Shown here: piece by piece, positions 24,530-35,336 of the stretch
How the letters are laid out: each line of letters begins with the position of its first letter
Position numbering within the stretch: the stretch's first letter is position 1
Notes under the pieces: generated by a model
Told to the model about the DNA's origin: nothing
Databases searched by the model: none
The model's input: only the letters and a program-made list of their open reading frames with translations
Translations under genes and position numbers: made by a program
Assembly: GCF_000374525.1 (NCBI RefSeq)
Contig: NZ_KB894570.1
Span: forward strand, 744,001-808,000
Direction of reading: 5' to 3'
DNA: 64,000 nt
Source of the DNA: Amorphus coralli DSM 19760
GTDB lineage: Bacteria > Pseudomonadota > Alphaproteobacteria > Rhizobiales > Amorphaceae

Positions 24530-25636
24530 TCAGTTCGCCGGCGGCTTGCCGGTCTCGATCAGGTCCAGGATGATCGGATATGTGAGATCCGGGTCCGCAC
24601 CCGGCTCCAGCGGGTCGATCAGCTCGTGGCCAAGGCCGTGGCTGGCATCGAACACGTAGGAGACCAGCGGCACGCCCGCCTCGTCCCATGTGTCCGCAAT
24701 GGCGTCGGTGGTGGAGTTTGAAACCGCCGTGTCCGCCTCGTTGGTGACCACGACGACCTCCCCGGCCGCCGCCTTTGCCTCCTTCGCCTGCCGCCAGGTG
24801 CCGTAGCCGAGGCGCATGATCTCGCCTGTGGCCCGGGTCGACTGGCGCTTGTAGGCGTGCGGCATCACGTCTTCGGCGTTCTCGCGCGCCACCGGATCCT
24901 TCCAGATCGACATGTTGGGCATCAGCAGCATCGCGCGCATCAGCACGCGGTTGAGCCCCGGCCCGAACCCGTGCAGTCCGAAGAAGGGTGCCAACAGCAC
25001 CGAACGGTCCACGTCGGCGCGGTTCTGCGCCACCCAGCCGGCAATGGTGCCACCGGCGGAGATGCCGACGAAGGTCACCTCCTCGCCGAAGCCGGTGGCC
25101 ATGTCGACGGCCTCGTCGCCGAAGCGGGCGAGATTGTCGGCCGTCATGAAGCGCAGCGCATCGGTTGCCCGATCGGCAAAGCCGTTTTCCGGCATCCGCA
25201 GCACCAGGACCGTGTGGCCGCGCTGGTGCAGGATCGGCGCGAAATCGACGAAGGCCTGCGGGCAGCTCGACACCCCGTGGACCAGCACGACGACACTGTC
25301 GGTGCGCTCGCCGTGATCGAGGAGCTGCGGCTCGCAGAGCGGGTTGAGCGGCTGCGGCGGGTTGGCCTTCATGGCGTCGAAGCGCGCCCTCGCCTCCTCG
25401 TAGGTGGTGGTGGGGTCAGGGGACGAGCCCAACCCCGACGTGCCGACCGGCCAGGCCACCAGCGCCACCGCGCCGGCGGCGAACAGCACCACCCAGGCCA
25501 GCGCCGCGCGCCTGAGCCCCAGCACCAGCGCCGACAGCGCGAACACGATCGCGAAAACGACCAGCACGAAGCCGATCCCGATCACGGCCCGCCCCATCAC
25601 GGTCGTCGGCGCGAACCATTCCATCACGGCATTCAT
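24530..25636 (-). CDS. membrane-anchored alpha/beta hydrolase
   Basis: A 368-residue protein with two N-terminal membrane helices (AVIGIGFVLVVFAIVFALSA and WVVLFAAGAVALVAW) and an alpha/beta hydrolase domain. VVVLVHGVSSCP forms the oxyanion strand, VTFVGISAGGTIAG carries the nucleophile serine, and the late histidine is likely in DASHGLGHELIDP. The catalytic domain would face the periplasm or lie on the membrane. It diverges from the next hydrolase gene over about 118 bases. Substrate unknown; lipid or ester likely. Confidence 0.84.
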   Translation of the reverse strand: MNAVMEWFAPTTVMGRAVIGIGFVLVVFAIVFALSALVLGLRRAALAWVVLFAAGAVALVAWPVGTSGLGSSPDPTTTYEEARARFDAMKANPPQPLNPLCEPQLLDHGERTDSVVVLVHGVSSCPQAFVDFAPILHQRGHTVLVLRMPENGFADRATDALRFMTADNLARFGDEAVDMATGFGEEVTFVGISAGGTIAGWVAQNRADVDRSVLLAPFFGLHGFGPGLNRVLMRAMLLMPNMSIWKDPVARENAEDVMPHAYKRQSTRATGEIMRLGYGTWRQAKEAKAAAGEVVVVTNEADTAVSNSTTDAIADTWDEAGVPLVSYVFDASHGLGHELIDPLEPGADPDLTYPIILDLIETGKPPAN

Positions 25637-25754
25637 CGATCATTCCCCCGGACCCATGAAACGCGCTACCACGGTCGCGCGGGCGCGCCGGCCACTCCTT
25701 CGGCGACCGCGCGAACCTCTACTGGTTTCCTGCGACGAGAGAAAGGATGCGGCA

Positions 25755-27434
25755 ATGGCGAACGGGGCGCTGGGGGCAACCGCGACCACTCCACCGGCCG
25801 GCGGCGGCCCTCCAAGCCGTGCCGCCCGGCTTGCCGGCCTGGTGTCGCCGAGCGGCGTCTGCCTCGGTCTGCTCCTGTTCGCGGCGTCTCTGACGCCATC
25901 GCTGATTCCCCGCAACGCCCTCATGCAGGGGCTGCTCGGCGGCGCCTCCTTCGCGATCGGCTACGGCATCGCGGTGGCGCTGGTCGGGTTGTGGGGCTGG
26001 CTGGGCCTGCGCCGGCACGGCGGGCGAACCGTTGCCATCGGCGTGGTCGCGATCGGCCTTGCGGCGGCCGTCTTCTCGCTGTTCCGGGCGCGGCACTGGC
26101 AGGATTCCATCCGCGTCCTGATGGACATGCCGAAACTGGAGACCGCGCACTCCTTCAAGGTGCTTGCGCTCGCCATCGCCATGGCGGCGCTGCTGTTCTT
26201 GGTGGCCTGGCTGTTTCGGCTCCTGGCACGGTTCGTCCTGCGCCGGACACGGCCTTTCGTGCCGGAGCGGGTCGCCGTCCTCACGGCCCTCGTCGTGGCG
26301 CTTTCGCTCTTCGCGATGCTGATCGATGGCGTGCTGGTTCGCTACACCCTGACGGTCCTGGACGCCTCCTTCGCCGAGCTCGATGGCCTGATTGAACCGG
26401 ATACGGCCGAGCCGGCCGCCGACTGGAAGACGGGCAGCGCCGCCTCGCTGGTCCGCTGGGAAAATCTCGGCCGCGACGGACGCCGCTTCGTCGACCGCCT
26501 GCCCCTGCAGCCTGCCATCGCCGAGTTCTGGGGCGGCGAGGCGACGCAACCGCTGCGCATCTATGTCGGCCTCAACGCCGCCGACGATGCACAGGCCCGC
26601 GCAGACCTGGCGCTTCAGGAGATGCTCCGGGTCGGCGCCTTCGATCGAGAGGTGATCGCCGTTGCCATCCCCACCGGCACCGGCTTCATGGACCAGGCGG
26701 CGATCGAGACGCTGGAATATCTCCATCGCGGCAACGTGGCGACCGTGGCGGTCCAGTACTCCTACCTTCAGAGCCCGTTTTCACTGATCTTCGAGCCCGG
26801 CTATGGCGCGGACACCGCCCGCCAGCTCCTGCGCGCCGTCTACGATCACTGGACAACGCTGCCTGCCGACGACCGTCCGGACCTCTACCTCCAGGGACTG
26901 AGCCTCGGCGCGCTCAGCTCCGAGCGCTCGCTCCGTCTGCACGAGATCATCGGCGACCCGTTGCAGGGCGCCCTGTGGAGCGGTCCGCCCTTCCCCAGCC
27001 CCATCCACACATGGGCCACGGCGGAGCGTAACGAGGGCACGCCGGAGTGGCTGCCGGTCTTCGAGGACAGCTCGCTGATCCGTTTCATGATCGAGCCGGA
27101 GATCCCGCAGCCGGACACGCCCTGGGGCCCCTTGCGCATCGTCTATCTGCAGCACGCCAGCGACCCGATCGTGTTCTTCTCCACCGACATGCTGTGGCGC
27201 GTGCCGGACTGGATGAAGGCGCCGCGCGGACCCGATGTATCGCCGATGATGCGCTGGGTTCCGGTGGTCACGGCATTGCAGGTGGCCGCCGACATGGCGC
27301 TCTCCAACGACGTGCCGCTCGGCCATGGCCATCAGTATTCGCCGCAGAGCTACATCGATGCCTGGGTGGCCGTGACGGCGCCTGACGTGAGTGACGCCGA
27401 CATCGCCCGCCTGAAGGCCCGCTATGACCGCTGA
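25755..27434 (+). CDS. alpha/beta-hydrolase with N-terminal membrane domain (PF10081/PF15420 type)
   Basis: The 559-residue protein starts with about five membrane segments (LVSPSGVCLGLLLFAASLTP, onward to ALVVALSLFAMLIDGVLV near residue 190). A soluble C-terminal domain contains LYLQGLSLGALSSERS, whose GLSLG holds the expected nucleophile, ALWSGPPFPSP and IVYLQHASDPIVFFS. The final histidines sit in PLGHGHQYSP. Family members are membrane proteins of unknown substrate. Start 25755 follows GAAAGGA. Overlaps the next hydrolase gene by eleven bases. Confidence 0.87.
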   Translation: MANGALGATATTPPAGGGPPSRAARLAGLVSPSGVCLGLLLFAASLTPSLIPRNALMQGLLGGASFAIGYGIAVALVGLWGWLGLRRHGGRTVAIGVVAIGLAAAVFSLFRARHWQDSIRVLMDMPKLETAHSFKVLALAIAMAALLFLVAWLFRLLARFVLRRTRPFVPERVAVLTALVVALSLFAMLIDGVLVRYTLTVLDASFAELDGLIEPDTAEPAADWKTGSAASLVRWENLGRDGRRFVDRLPLQPAIAEFWGGEATQPLRIYVGLNAADDAQARADLALQEMLRVGAFDREVIAVAIPTGTGFMDQAAIETLEYLHRGNVATVAVQYSYLQSPFSLIFEPGYGADTARQLLRAVYDHWTTLPADDRPDLYLQGLSLGALSSERSLRLHEIIGDPLQGALWSGPPFPSPIHTWATAERNEGTPEWLPVFEDSSLIRFMIEPEIPQPDTPWGPLRIVYLQHASDPIVFFSTDMLWRVPDWMKAPRGPDVSPMMRWVPVVTALQVAADMALSNDVPLGHGHQYSPQSYIDAWVAVTAPDVSDADIARLKARYDR

Positions 27435-28329
27435 CAGGGCGCAGCGCCGGCGCCGGCTGAAGCGCTGGGTCATCGCCGGCGCCGTGGTGGCGGTGCTCCT
27501 CGTCGCCGGCGTGGTCTTCAACACGGTCGGCAACTATCGCGGCTGGACCGTGAAGCGGGTAAACCCGGAAGCGCTTTCGGACTTGCTTTCGCCCGACTAC
27601 CGGGTGATGCGGCCAGAGGGTGACGGGCCGTTTCCGACCGCCCTCCTCTTCTCCGGGTGCGACGGACCTCACGACAACATGGTGCGCTGGGCCGAGGCTC
27701 TCGTGGCAGACGGCTGGGCGGCGGTGATCGTCGACAGCCATGCGCCGCGCGGCTTCGACGACCTGGAAGCCTGGCGGCTGGTCTGCATCGGCCAGATTCT
27801 CACCGGTGCGGAGCGGGCCGGCGACGTGCTCGTCTCACTGGCGGACGCTCGGGCGATGCCCTTCGTCGACCCGGACCGGATGGCGCTGATCGGCATGTCG
27901 CACGGTGGCTGGTCGATCATGGACCTGCTTGCCCTCGAAAGCCGCGACCGGCTGCCGCTCAACCTCACCCGGGCGCCGGGCGTCGACGACGATCCGCCAC
28001 TCGCCGCCGTGAAGGCCGTCGTTTTGGTCTACCCCTGGTGCGGCCCCACCAATCGCGCCGCCGACGACGGCTGGACGCACGACGCGCCCGTCCTGTTCGT
28101 ATTGGCCGACGACGACATGATCGCCCCGGCGGCGGACTGTCGTGCGGTGGCGGCAACGCTCGAGGAGATGGGCCGGTCGGTGGAGATCGAGAGCTTCGCC
28201 GGCGTCACCCACGGCTTCGACCAGCAGGCCCGCGCGGTTCCGAGCACCCTCGTCTTCGACGCGGCGGCTACGGCGCAGGCTCTCAGGCGTGCCATCGACT
28301 TCCTCGACACGGCGACCGCTGCCCGTTGA
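27424..28329 (+). CDS. dienelactone-hydrolase-like protein with membrane anchor
   Basis: A 301-residue protein with one N-terminal membrane helix (KRWVIAGAVVAVLLVAGVVF) and an alpha/beta hydrolase domain. The triad is visible: nucleophile in LIGMSHGGWS, aspartate in VLADDDMIAP and histidine in GVTHGFDQ. The early LLFSGCDGPHDN fits the DLH branch. It is coupled to the preceding hydrolase by overlap, so both probably act together at the membrane. Substrate unknown. Confidence 0.85.
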   Translation: MTADRAQRRRRLKRWVIAGAVVAVLLVAGVVFNTVGNYRGWTVKRVNPEALSDLLSPDYRVMRPEGDGPFPTALLFSGCDGPHDNMVRWAEALVADGWAAVIVDSHAPRGFDDLEAWRLVCIGQILTGAERAGDVLVSLADARAMPFVDPDRMALIGMSHGGWSIMDLLALESRDRLPLNLTRAPGVDDDPPLAAVKAVVLVYPWCGPTNRAADDGWTHDAPVLFVLADDDMIAPAADCRAVAATLEEMGRSVEIESFAGVTHGFDQQARAVPSTLVFDAAATAQALRRAIDFLDTATAAR

Positions 28330-28719
28330 CGGCCCACTGTGCATTCATACAGCCACGCCAAGCACCCAAACATTTTCAACCGCAGCCCACGCAAGCCGTT
28401 GTCACCGAATTGCGCCCTTTCGCACATGACGCCTGCCCGACCTTCGAATTTCAGGGTCCCGACTTAGGTAAAATCTGCCCCGGACAGGCCACAAAATGAC
28501 AAATCACAACGGCTATGCCGGCCTGCAATCTTTGATACACCTCTCCGGATTGTAATTTTGTTCGCCTTCCATTTGCCTGACGGCCAGATACTATGCTCCG
28601 CATCTGCCAAGGGGGGCAGCCAATACGGCCGTCGACAAGCTCGGCACCGCGACCCAATCGGCCGCATGCATGACCGACATGTTCGCGGTTACCGGTCACG
28701 TCAGATGGGGGGAACATGA
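28330..28719. other. 390-base non-coding stretch upstream of the Tat-exported hydrolase
   Basis: The stretch is less GC-rich than its surroundings. GGTAAAATCTGCCCC at 28467-28481 matches the element at 24060-24073 except for one inserted base. The region ends with a strong ribosome site (GGGGGGAA) before 28720. I see no gene, repeat or terminator that I can defend. Confidence 0.5.
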
Positions 28720-30195
28720 ATGTCCGATGAAAACAACACGGCAGGGGCCTCGCCGGAGGCGTCCGGGACCGGCGCGCACAGCCGCCGCGATTTCATGAAG
28801 GTCGGCGCCGCCGGTGCGGCCGCGCTCGGTGTGTCCGCGACCGGCGCTTCGGCTGCGGAGACGACCGCCACGTCCGCGAGCGCCGCGACGGAGCCCGCGG
28901 TGACCAACCCCTACGGCCCGAGCCCTGGCGGCGGCATCAGCCTGCCCGACTATTTCAAGCCGTGGCCGGCCATCAAGAACAACAACTTCTACATGCCCGG
29001 CACGGAGACGCTGCCGAAGAACGAGATGCGCATCTCGTTCCTGGGCTCCACGCCGTGGCCGCCGACGCAGCTCCAGTCCGGAACCTCGATCCTGGTGGAG
29101 CTCGGCACCGGCGAGGACCAGCCTCGGCGCTTCTTCTTCGACATGGGCAACGGCAGCATCCGCAACGCCATCGCCATGCAGGTGCCGGCGCCGCTGATCA
29201 ACGACATCTTCCTTACCCACCTGCACGCCGACCACTACGCCGACCTGCCCTACATGTATCCGTTCCGGGCCTTCTCCGGCGGCTTCACCCCGCTGCGGGT
29301 CTATGGTCCCTCGGGCCGCACGCCGGAGCTCGGCATCAAGCACATGGTCAAGCACATGCGCGAGATGAACCGCTGGCACGAGGAGAACTTCAACGCCTGC
29401 CCGATCGGCGACGGGTTCGAGATCGACGTCACCGAGTTCGACTGGAAGCAGGAGAACGGCATCGTCTACGACCAGGACGGCGTGAAAGTCCGCTCCTGGC
29501 CGCGCTCGCACGTGAAGGACGGCGCCGTCGCCTACCGGCTCGACTGGGAGGACGCGGGCCTGTCTTTCGTCTTCACCGGTGACGGACGCCCGGACGAGTT
29601 GTCGGCGAAATACGGCAAGGGCGCCGACGTTTTCGTGTCGGAAGGCACCATCGACGTGCCGAAACTCTCCGCCATGAAGCTCGGCGCACCCGCCGAACTC
29701 TGGGAATACACGATCGATATCTTCCACACGATGTATTACGCGGCCGGCTACCTCTTCAAGCAGACCCAGCCGCGCATGGCCGCCATCTGCCACTACGAAT
29801 ATGCCGGCGAGGCGCTGGAGGCGGAATCGGTGGCCGAGGTGCGCGCCAACTGGGACGGACTGTTCATGTTCGGCGGTCCGGACGTCCAGGTCGTCAACGT
29901 GTCCAAGGACGCGATCTGGTCGCGCGAGGCGAACCTGCCGAAAGGGGCTGCGCCGGCCGCCATGGACCCGCGCTGGTTCCTCAAGCCGGGTGAGGCGCTT
30001 CCGGAAACCATCTCGCTGCCGACGCCGCGCCTGCCCCGCGAGGAGCAGCAGGAGCAGTTCGTCCGCGACCTCGAGATCGACCCGCACAAATACTACCCGC
30101 CGGACGTCTATCGGAAGCCGGTGCAGACCTGGCCGGGCGTGACGCTGAACCCGCGCGAGATGCTGGCCGCGCGCGGCATCAAGGTCGACGACTAG
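28720..30195 (+). CDS. Tat-exported metallo-beta-lactamase-fold hydrolase (GntH-like)
   Basis: The 491-residue protein has a twin-arginine signal (SRRDFMKVGAAGAAALGVSA) and an MBL fold with FLTHLHADHYADLPY, FVFTGDGRPDE and the late histidine in CHYEYAG. The first strand reads EMRISFLGSTPWPPTQLQSG. The overall pattern resembles proteins annotated as guanitoxin-type MBL hydrolases (GntH), which I recall but cannot check. It would fold with metals in the cytoplasm, then be exported. The CobW GTPase gene starts on the next base after its stop, implying a metal-loading partner. Confidence 0.83.
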   Translation: MSDENNTAGASPEASGTGAHSRRDFMKVGAAGAAALGVSATGASAAETTATSASAATEPAVTNPYGPSPGGGISLPDYFKPWPAIKNNNFYMPGTETLPKNEMRISFLGSTPWPPTQLQSGTSILVELGTGEDQPRRFFFDMGNGSIRNAIAMQVPAPLINDIFLTHLHADHYADLPYMYPFRAFSGGFTPLRVYGPSGRTPELGIKHMVKHMREMNRWHEENFNACPIGDGFEIDVTEFDWKQENGIVYDQDGVKVRSWPRSHVKDGAVAYRLDWEDAGLSFVFTGDGRPDELSAKYGKGADVFVSEGTIDVPKLSAMKLGAPAELWEYTIDIFHTMYYAAGYLFKQTQPRMAAICHYEYAGEALEAESVAEVRANWDGLFMFGGPDVQVVNVSKDAIWSREANLPKGAAPAAMDPRWFLKPGEALPETISLPTPRLPREEQQEQFVRDLEIDPHKYYPPDVYRKPVQTWPGVTLNPREMLAARGIKVDD

Positions 30196-31296
30196 GTGGC
30201 GGGCCAACAGACGGGCGGCGTTCCGCCCGGCTCGCCGGACCGGGGCGCGTCGCGCCCGGACCCGGCGGCCATCCTCGCACCGGCACCGCGCACCGGGCCG
30301 ATCGCGGTCCCGGGCCGCGGTCCCGTTCCCGTCACGCTGCTCACCGGGTTCCTCGGCGCCGGCAAGACGACCCTTCTCAACCGGATCCTGTCCGGCGATC
30401 ACGGCCTGCGCGTCGGCGTGCTGGTCAACGATTTTGGCGCCATCAACATCGACGCGGCGCTGGTCGATTCCGTCGAGGAGAACACGATCAGCCTGACCAA
30501 CGGCTGCGTGTGCTGCGAGATCCGCGACGATCTGGTCCTCTCGATGGAGGACCTGCTCACCCGCGCCGATGCGGTCGACTACGTGCTGGTGGAGGCGAGC
30601 GGCGTGTCGGATCCCGCCGGGATCGTCATGACCTTTCTCGACAAGCGCTACGAGAAGCTCTTGCGGCTCGACAGCGTCACCTGCCTCGTCGACGCGGAGG
30701 CGGTGTTCGCCCATGGCGACGACGTGGAACTGAACACGCTCAAGATGCGCCAGATCGCCTTCGCCGACATGGTCGTCCTCAACAAGGTGGACCTCGTCGG
30801 GCCGGACCATATCGCGGTCATCCACGAGTGGATCGGCGCCTATCTGCAGCGCATTCGCATCGTCGAGGCCTGCCACGGCGATGTGCCGCTGGAGATCCTG
30901 CTGGCAGTCGGCCGCTTCGATCCCGTGTCGGTGGTCTCGCAATTGCCGAGCGACGCACCGACCAACGACCATGCGCATCACCATCATGCGGATGGCGGCC
31001 GGATGTTCGAGACCTGGAGCTACGAGAGCGAGCGGCCCTTCTCGCTCGCGGCGCTGGAAGAAGCGGTTCGCAGCCAGCTGCCGGCCGCGGTCTATCGCTG
31101 CAAGGGCATTATCCACGTCGCCGATGCACCCGACCGGCGATACGCGCTGCAGGCCGTCGGGCGGCGCACCGAGATCACCGACATCGGGCCACGGAGCGAG
31201 GACGTGCCGGCCTCCCGCATCGTCGCCATCGGGTCTGACATCGATCCCGATGCCCTGACGCGACTGTTCGAGAGCTGCCTGTCCGCGCCGGCCTGA
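30196..31296 (+). CDS. CobW/G3E-family GTPase metallochaperone
   Basis: A 366-residue GTPase that delivers a metal to a target protein. It has Walker A TGFLGAGKTTLLN, the invariant metal site GCVCCEIRDD (CxCC), EASGVSDPAG and NKVD. A histidine-rich segment (HAHHHHADGG, near residue 255) separates the GTPase from a CobW C-terminal domain (YRCKGIIHVADAPDRRYALQ). It starts at GTG 30196 directly after the stop of the Tat-exported hydrolase. That location suggests the hydrolase as client; zinc or cobalt is plausible. Confidence 0.92.
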   Translation: MAGQQTGGVPPGSPDRGASRPDPAAILAPAPRTGPIAVPGRGPVPVTLLTGFLGAGKTTLLNRILSGDHGLRVGVLVNDFGAINIDAALVDSVEENTISLTNGCVCCEIRDDLVLSMEDLLTRADAVDYVLVEASGVSDPAGIVMTFLDKRYEKLLRLDSVTCLVDAEAVFAHGDDVELNTLKMRQIAFADMVVLNKVDLVGPDHIAVIHEWIGAYLQRIRIVEACHGDVPLEILLAVGRFDPVSVVSQLPSDAPTNDHAHHHHADGGRMFETWSYESERPFSLAALEEAVRSQLPAAVYRCKGIIHVADAPDRRYALQAVGRRTEITDIGPRSEDVPASRIVAIGSDIDPDALTRLFESCLSAPA

Positions 31297-31306
31297 GCCC
31301 GGCCGG

Positions 31307-32161
31307 TCAGCGGAACAGCATCACCGGGATCTTGCAGGAGCGCACCATTTCGGTGGTCGTCGAGCCGATGACGAGGTTTCGGATGCGCGAGTGGCCATAG
31401 GCGCCCATGACGAGCAGGCCGATCTTCTCGTCGCGCACGATCTCGGAGATCACCGTATCGGGCTGGCCCGGCACAACGTCGGCGGAGACCGTGTAGCCCG
31501 CGCCTTCCAGAAGCGCCTTCGCGCCCTCCACCTGGCGGCGGTTGTCGGTGGTGTCGTGGCCGACCATCAGCAAGCGGCATTCCAGCCCGGCGAACAGCTG
31601 AGACCGCGCGATGTGGTCCACCGCCTTCATGCTGGAGACGCCACCGTCGTAGGCGACCAGGAAACGCTCGATCGGCGTGAAGGCGCGCGAGGCGACGAAG
31701 ACCGGCTTGGCGCTCGAGCGCACGATCCGTTCCAGGTTGGAGCCAAGATGCGAGGCCGCGAAATCCGCGGCCTCCCCGCGCTTGCCGATGACGATCAGGT
31801 CCGCGTCGCCCTCGCTCTCCGCCACCGTCTCCACGATGTCGCCGATGCGCAGCTTGGCGGTGACGGCCGCTACGCCGGCCTTTTCCAGCAGCGCCTTGGC
31901 ATCTTCCAGAATGGCCCGGCCACGCTTCTGGGAGAGCTTGGCGCGCTGCTCGTCGAGGGCGGACAGCTCCTCAAGCAGCGCCGTGCGCGCACCCAGCGAG
32001 ATCGAGCCGGACAGGTCCTGCGGGGCACTCGAGGTCTCCCGCCGGCCCAGAACGTGCAGGACCTCAACCGAGCCCCCCGTACGCCCGGCGATCCAGGCGA
32101 CATGGTCGCAGACGCTCTGCGAGTAGATCGACCCGTCGACCAGTGCCACGAGCTTCGTCAT
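31307..32161 (-). CDS. tandem universal stress protein
   Basis: The 284-residue product has two UspA domains. The first (residues 1 to about 150) ends LIVIGKRGEAADFAASHLGS; the second (about 155-284) carries the ATP-binding pattern MGAYGHSRIRNLVIGSTTTE, fitting G-2x-G-9x-G-S/T. It opens KLVALVDGSIYSQSVCDHVA. Such tandem proteins are cytoplasmic and induced in stress. It lies downstream of sulP on the same strand, separated by two hairpin repeats that probably uncouple the two genes. Confidence 0.92.
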   Translation of the reverse strand: MTKLVALVDGSIYSQSVCDHVAWIAGRTGGSVEVLHVLGRRETSSAPQDLSGSISLGARTALLEELSALDEQRAKLSQKRGRAILEDAKALLEKAGVAAVTAKLRIGDIVETVAESEGDADLIVIGKRGEAADFAASHLGSNLERIVRSSAKPVFVASRAFTPIERFLVAYDGGVSSMKAVDHIARSQLFAGLECRLLMVGHDTTDNRRQVEGAKALLEGAGYTVSADVVPGQPDTVISEIVRDEKIGLLVMGAYGHSRIRNLVIGSTTTEMVRSCKIPVMLFR

Positions 32162-32295
32162 CGTTCACTCCCCACCGCGTCTCGCGGCATCTCTGTCCCG
32201 AATGCCTTCCCGGCAGTTTGGACATTGCAACCGGTTCTGGCAAAGCCACCGGACAGGCCGGTTCCCGCTTTTGCTGGTATCGGCTTCCTGTCCCG

Positions 32296-32338
32296 CGAAG
32301 CCGGACGGAAAACCGCAAGTGCACTTTTCCTGGCTTCG
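32296..32338. repeat. hairpin repeat copy A
   Basis: The 29-base core (32303-32331) runs from GGACGGAAAACCGC to GCACTTTTCCT and forms an inner GGAAAA/TTTTCC stem. Outer arms CGAAGCC (32296-32302) and GGCTTCG (32332-32338) pair perfectly. Base 18 of the core is T. It is in tandem with copy B, both between sulP and the universal stress gene. Orientation is given relative to the + strand. Confidence 0.85.
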
Positions 32339-32352
32339 TCGGCTCCAACATC

Positions 32353-32397
32353 GCGAAGCCGGACGGAAAACCGCAAGAGCACTTTTCCTGGCTTCGC
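32353..32397. repeat. hairpin repeat copy B, one base after the sulP stop
   Basis: Same core as copy A (32361-32389) with A instead of T at core base 18. Outer arms GCGAAGCC and GGCTTCGC give eight perfect pairs. On the minus strand the sulP stop TAG (32401-32399) is followed by one A and then the arm, a spacing repeated exactly at copy D. Acting as a terminator or 3' stabiliser for sulP is plausible. Confidence 0.87.
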
Positions 32398-32398
32398 T

Positions 32399-33883
<1,485 letters not shown>

Positions 33884-34164
33884 GGCATTCCGAGCGGATG
33901 GGCCGCCGCCCTGCCGCTACGGAGCGCTGGGGGAGACCATCGGATGAAGGGGTCTCCGATGCGGCGCCGCGCAACGCTGCCTTCGCCGGAGAACGATGGA
34001 CCGGGTTTACGGTTATCGATGCTGCGACGCAACATCCCCGTGTGGGACGCTCCCATGCGCACCTGCTGCCGACGTGCCCCGATGCACCGCCAAATTCACG
34101 ACCGCGCACCTGAAATCTGCGCTAGAATTCGGGCGCCAACACATCCGGAACGGGGGGACCGTCC

Positions 34165-34692
34165 ATGCAGGCAACCATCATCTTCCTTATCTCGAATTTC
34201 ACGCTCACGTGTCTGGTGCTGGGGCTGATCGCCTCGGCCATCGCCATTTCACGGGCGCCCGAGGTGACCCGGTCGGTGGTGATCGAGAAGCTGTTTGCCT
34301 ACTTCCTGCTGTTCTCCATCTTCGTGTCCTTCTTCTACAATGCCGTCATGCACGTCGTTTTCGGGGATACGGCTGCCCGGTTCATCGGCTGGGCGCAGAG
34401 CCCATTCCAGGCGGAGGTGGGATTTGCATCGCTCGGCTTCGCCATTGTCGGTCTGCTGGCTTTCTTCGGCGATCGGGGATTGCGGATCGCGGCGATCACC
34501 GGTCCCGCGTTCTTCCTGTGGGGCGCCGCCGGCGGTCACACCTACCAGATGATCACGGCTCACAACTTTGCGCCCGGCAACGCCGGCATCATCTTCTGGA
34601 CGGATGTGTTTCTCCCGATAATCGGCTTTGCGTTCCTTTGGCTTCAGCGCTCGGACACACGGATCGAGCGACGTCGCACGCGCCCCGCATGA
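34165..34692 (+). CDS. DUF6790-like integral membrane protein
   Basis: A 175-residue protein with four or five hydrophobic segments. The stretches FYNAVMHVVFG, FQAEVGFASLGFAIVGLLAF and GGHTYQMITAHNFAPGNAG match what I know of DUF6790 proteins, whose function is unknown. The polar, histidine-containing loop at about residues 125-140 is conserved-looking. Single gene, divergent from sulP over 281 bases that hold no clear gene. Confidence 0.75.
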   Translation: MQATIIFLISNFTLTCLVLGLIASAIAISRAPEVTRSVVIEKLFAYFLLFSIFVSFFYNAVMHVVFGDTAARFIGWAQSPFQAEVGFASLGFAIVGLLAFFGDRGLRIAAITGPAFFLWGAAGGHTYQMITAHNFAPGNAGIIFWTDVFLPIIGFAFLWLQRSDTRIERRRTRPA

Positions 34693-34923
34693 CCTCGTCT
34701 CGCCGCGATTTCAAATAGATCACAGCAAAACTTGTAGCGCGCACCAACACGCTGGGGACGCGCGTATTGGATTCGTTGTCAGCCCATGAGATAATTGGGA
34801 ACAATAATATTGCCGCCAAAATGGAGTAAATTCCACTTCGTTTGGCAGCGACAAGGCTTGTGTGCGCGAGATGACCGGCTATCAAGGTCGGCGGGGACGA
34901 CGCATGCAAGTAGGGAGATTGCG

Positions 34924-35199
34924 ATGCGCCTTGTCGTAGCCGCCGGCGTAGCCTGCCTGTTCGTCGGCATAACGTTCATTCTGAATGATCTGATCACGCA
35001 CTGGTGGGGTCAGACCGCCGGCGTCGACGCGCCTGCCGCCCGTATTCCTGTCGAGGGAATAGCGCTGGCGGTCTTGGGGCTCGTTGTCGCCCTGCTCGGA
35101 GAACGCTTGAAGACACGGCGGCCGGTCGCAGCCCGCGACAAGTCTCCCAAGGCCGAAAAGGTCGTGCTTTACGAGCACGGGCCCGACAGGCCCTACTGA
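34924..35199 (+). CDS. small membrane protein, hypothetical
   Basis: The 91-residue protein has two membrane helices (LVVAAGVACLFVGITFIL and GIALAVLGLVVALLG) and a basic cytoplasmic tail. ATG 34924 is preceded by AGGGAG. An in-frame start at 34795 would add 43 residues without protein-like character. Low-GC sequence upstream probably carries its promoter. Function unknown. Confidence 0.6.
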   Translation: MRLVVAAGVACLFVGITFILNDLITHWWGQTAGVDAPAARIPVEGIALAVLGLVVALLGERLKTRRPVAARDKSPKAEKVVLYEHGPDRPY

Positions 35200-35310
35200 G
35201 CGGTCGAAGCGCCTTGTCGGGACGGAACCCTCGCCCGCCCGACACGAACTCCAGATAATTTTATCTTTCTCGCACCGGTTTCGGTCATCCGCCAGACGAA
35301 GCCGCAAAGC

Positions 35311-35335
35311 CCCGGTTTTCCGGGCCTTTTGCTTT
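35311..35335 (+). terminator. candidate terminator after the small membrane protein gene
   Basis: CCCGG (35311-35315), a TTTT loop and CCGGG (35320-35324) are followed by CCTTTTGCTTTT. The stem is short but followed by T-rich sequence. It lies about 110 bases after the stop at 35199. Confidence 0.5.
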
Positions 35336-35336
35336 T

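Noticed and set aside
28696..31116. 806-codon open frame on the minus strand
   Set aside because: Shadow of the Tat-exported hydrolase and CobW genes; those have catalytic motifs, signal and ribosome sites.
32236..32280. Possible fifth copy of the hairpin repeat
   Set aside because: It shares only CCGG and CTTTTGC-like pieces; the core is absent.
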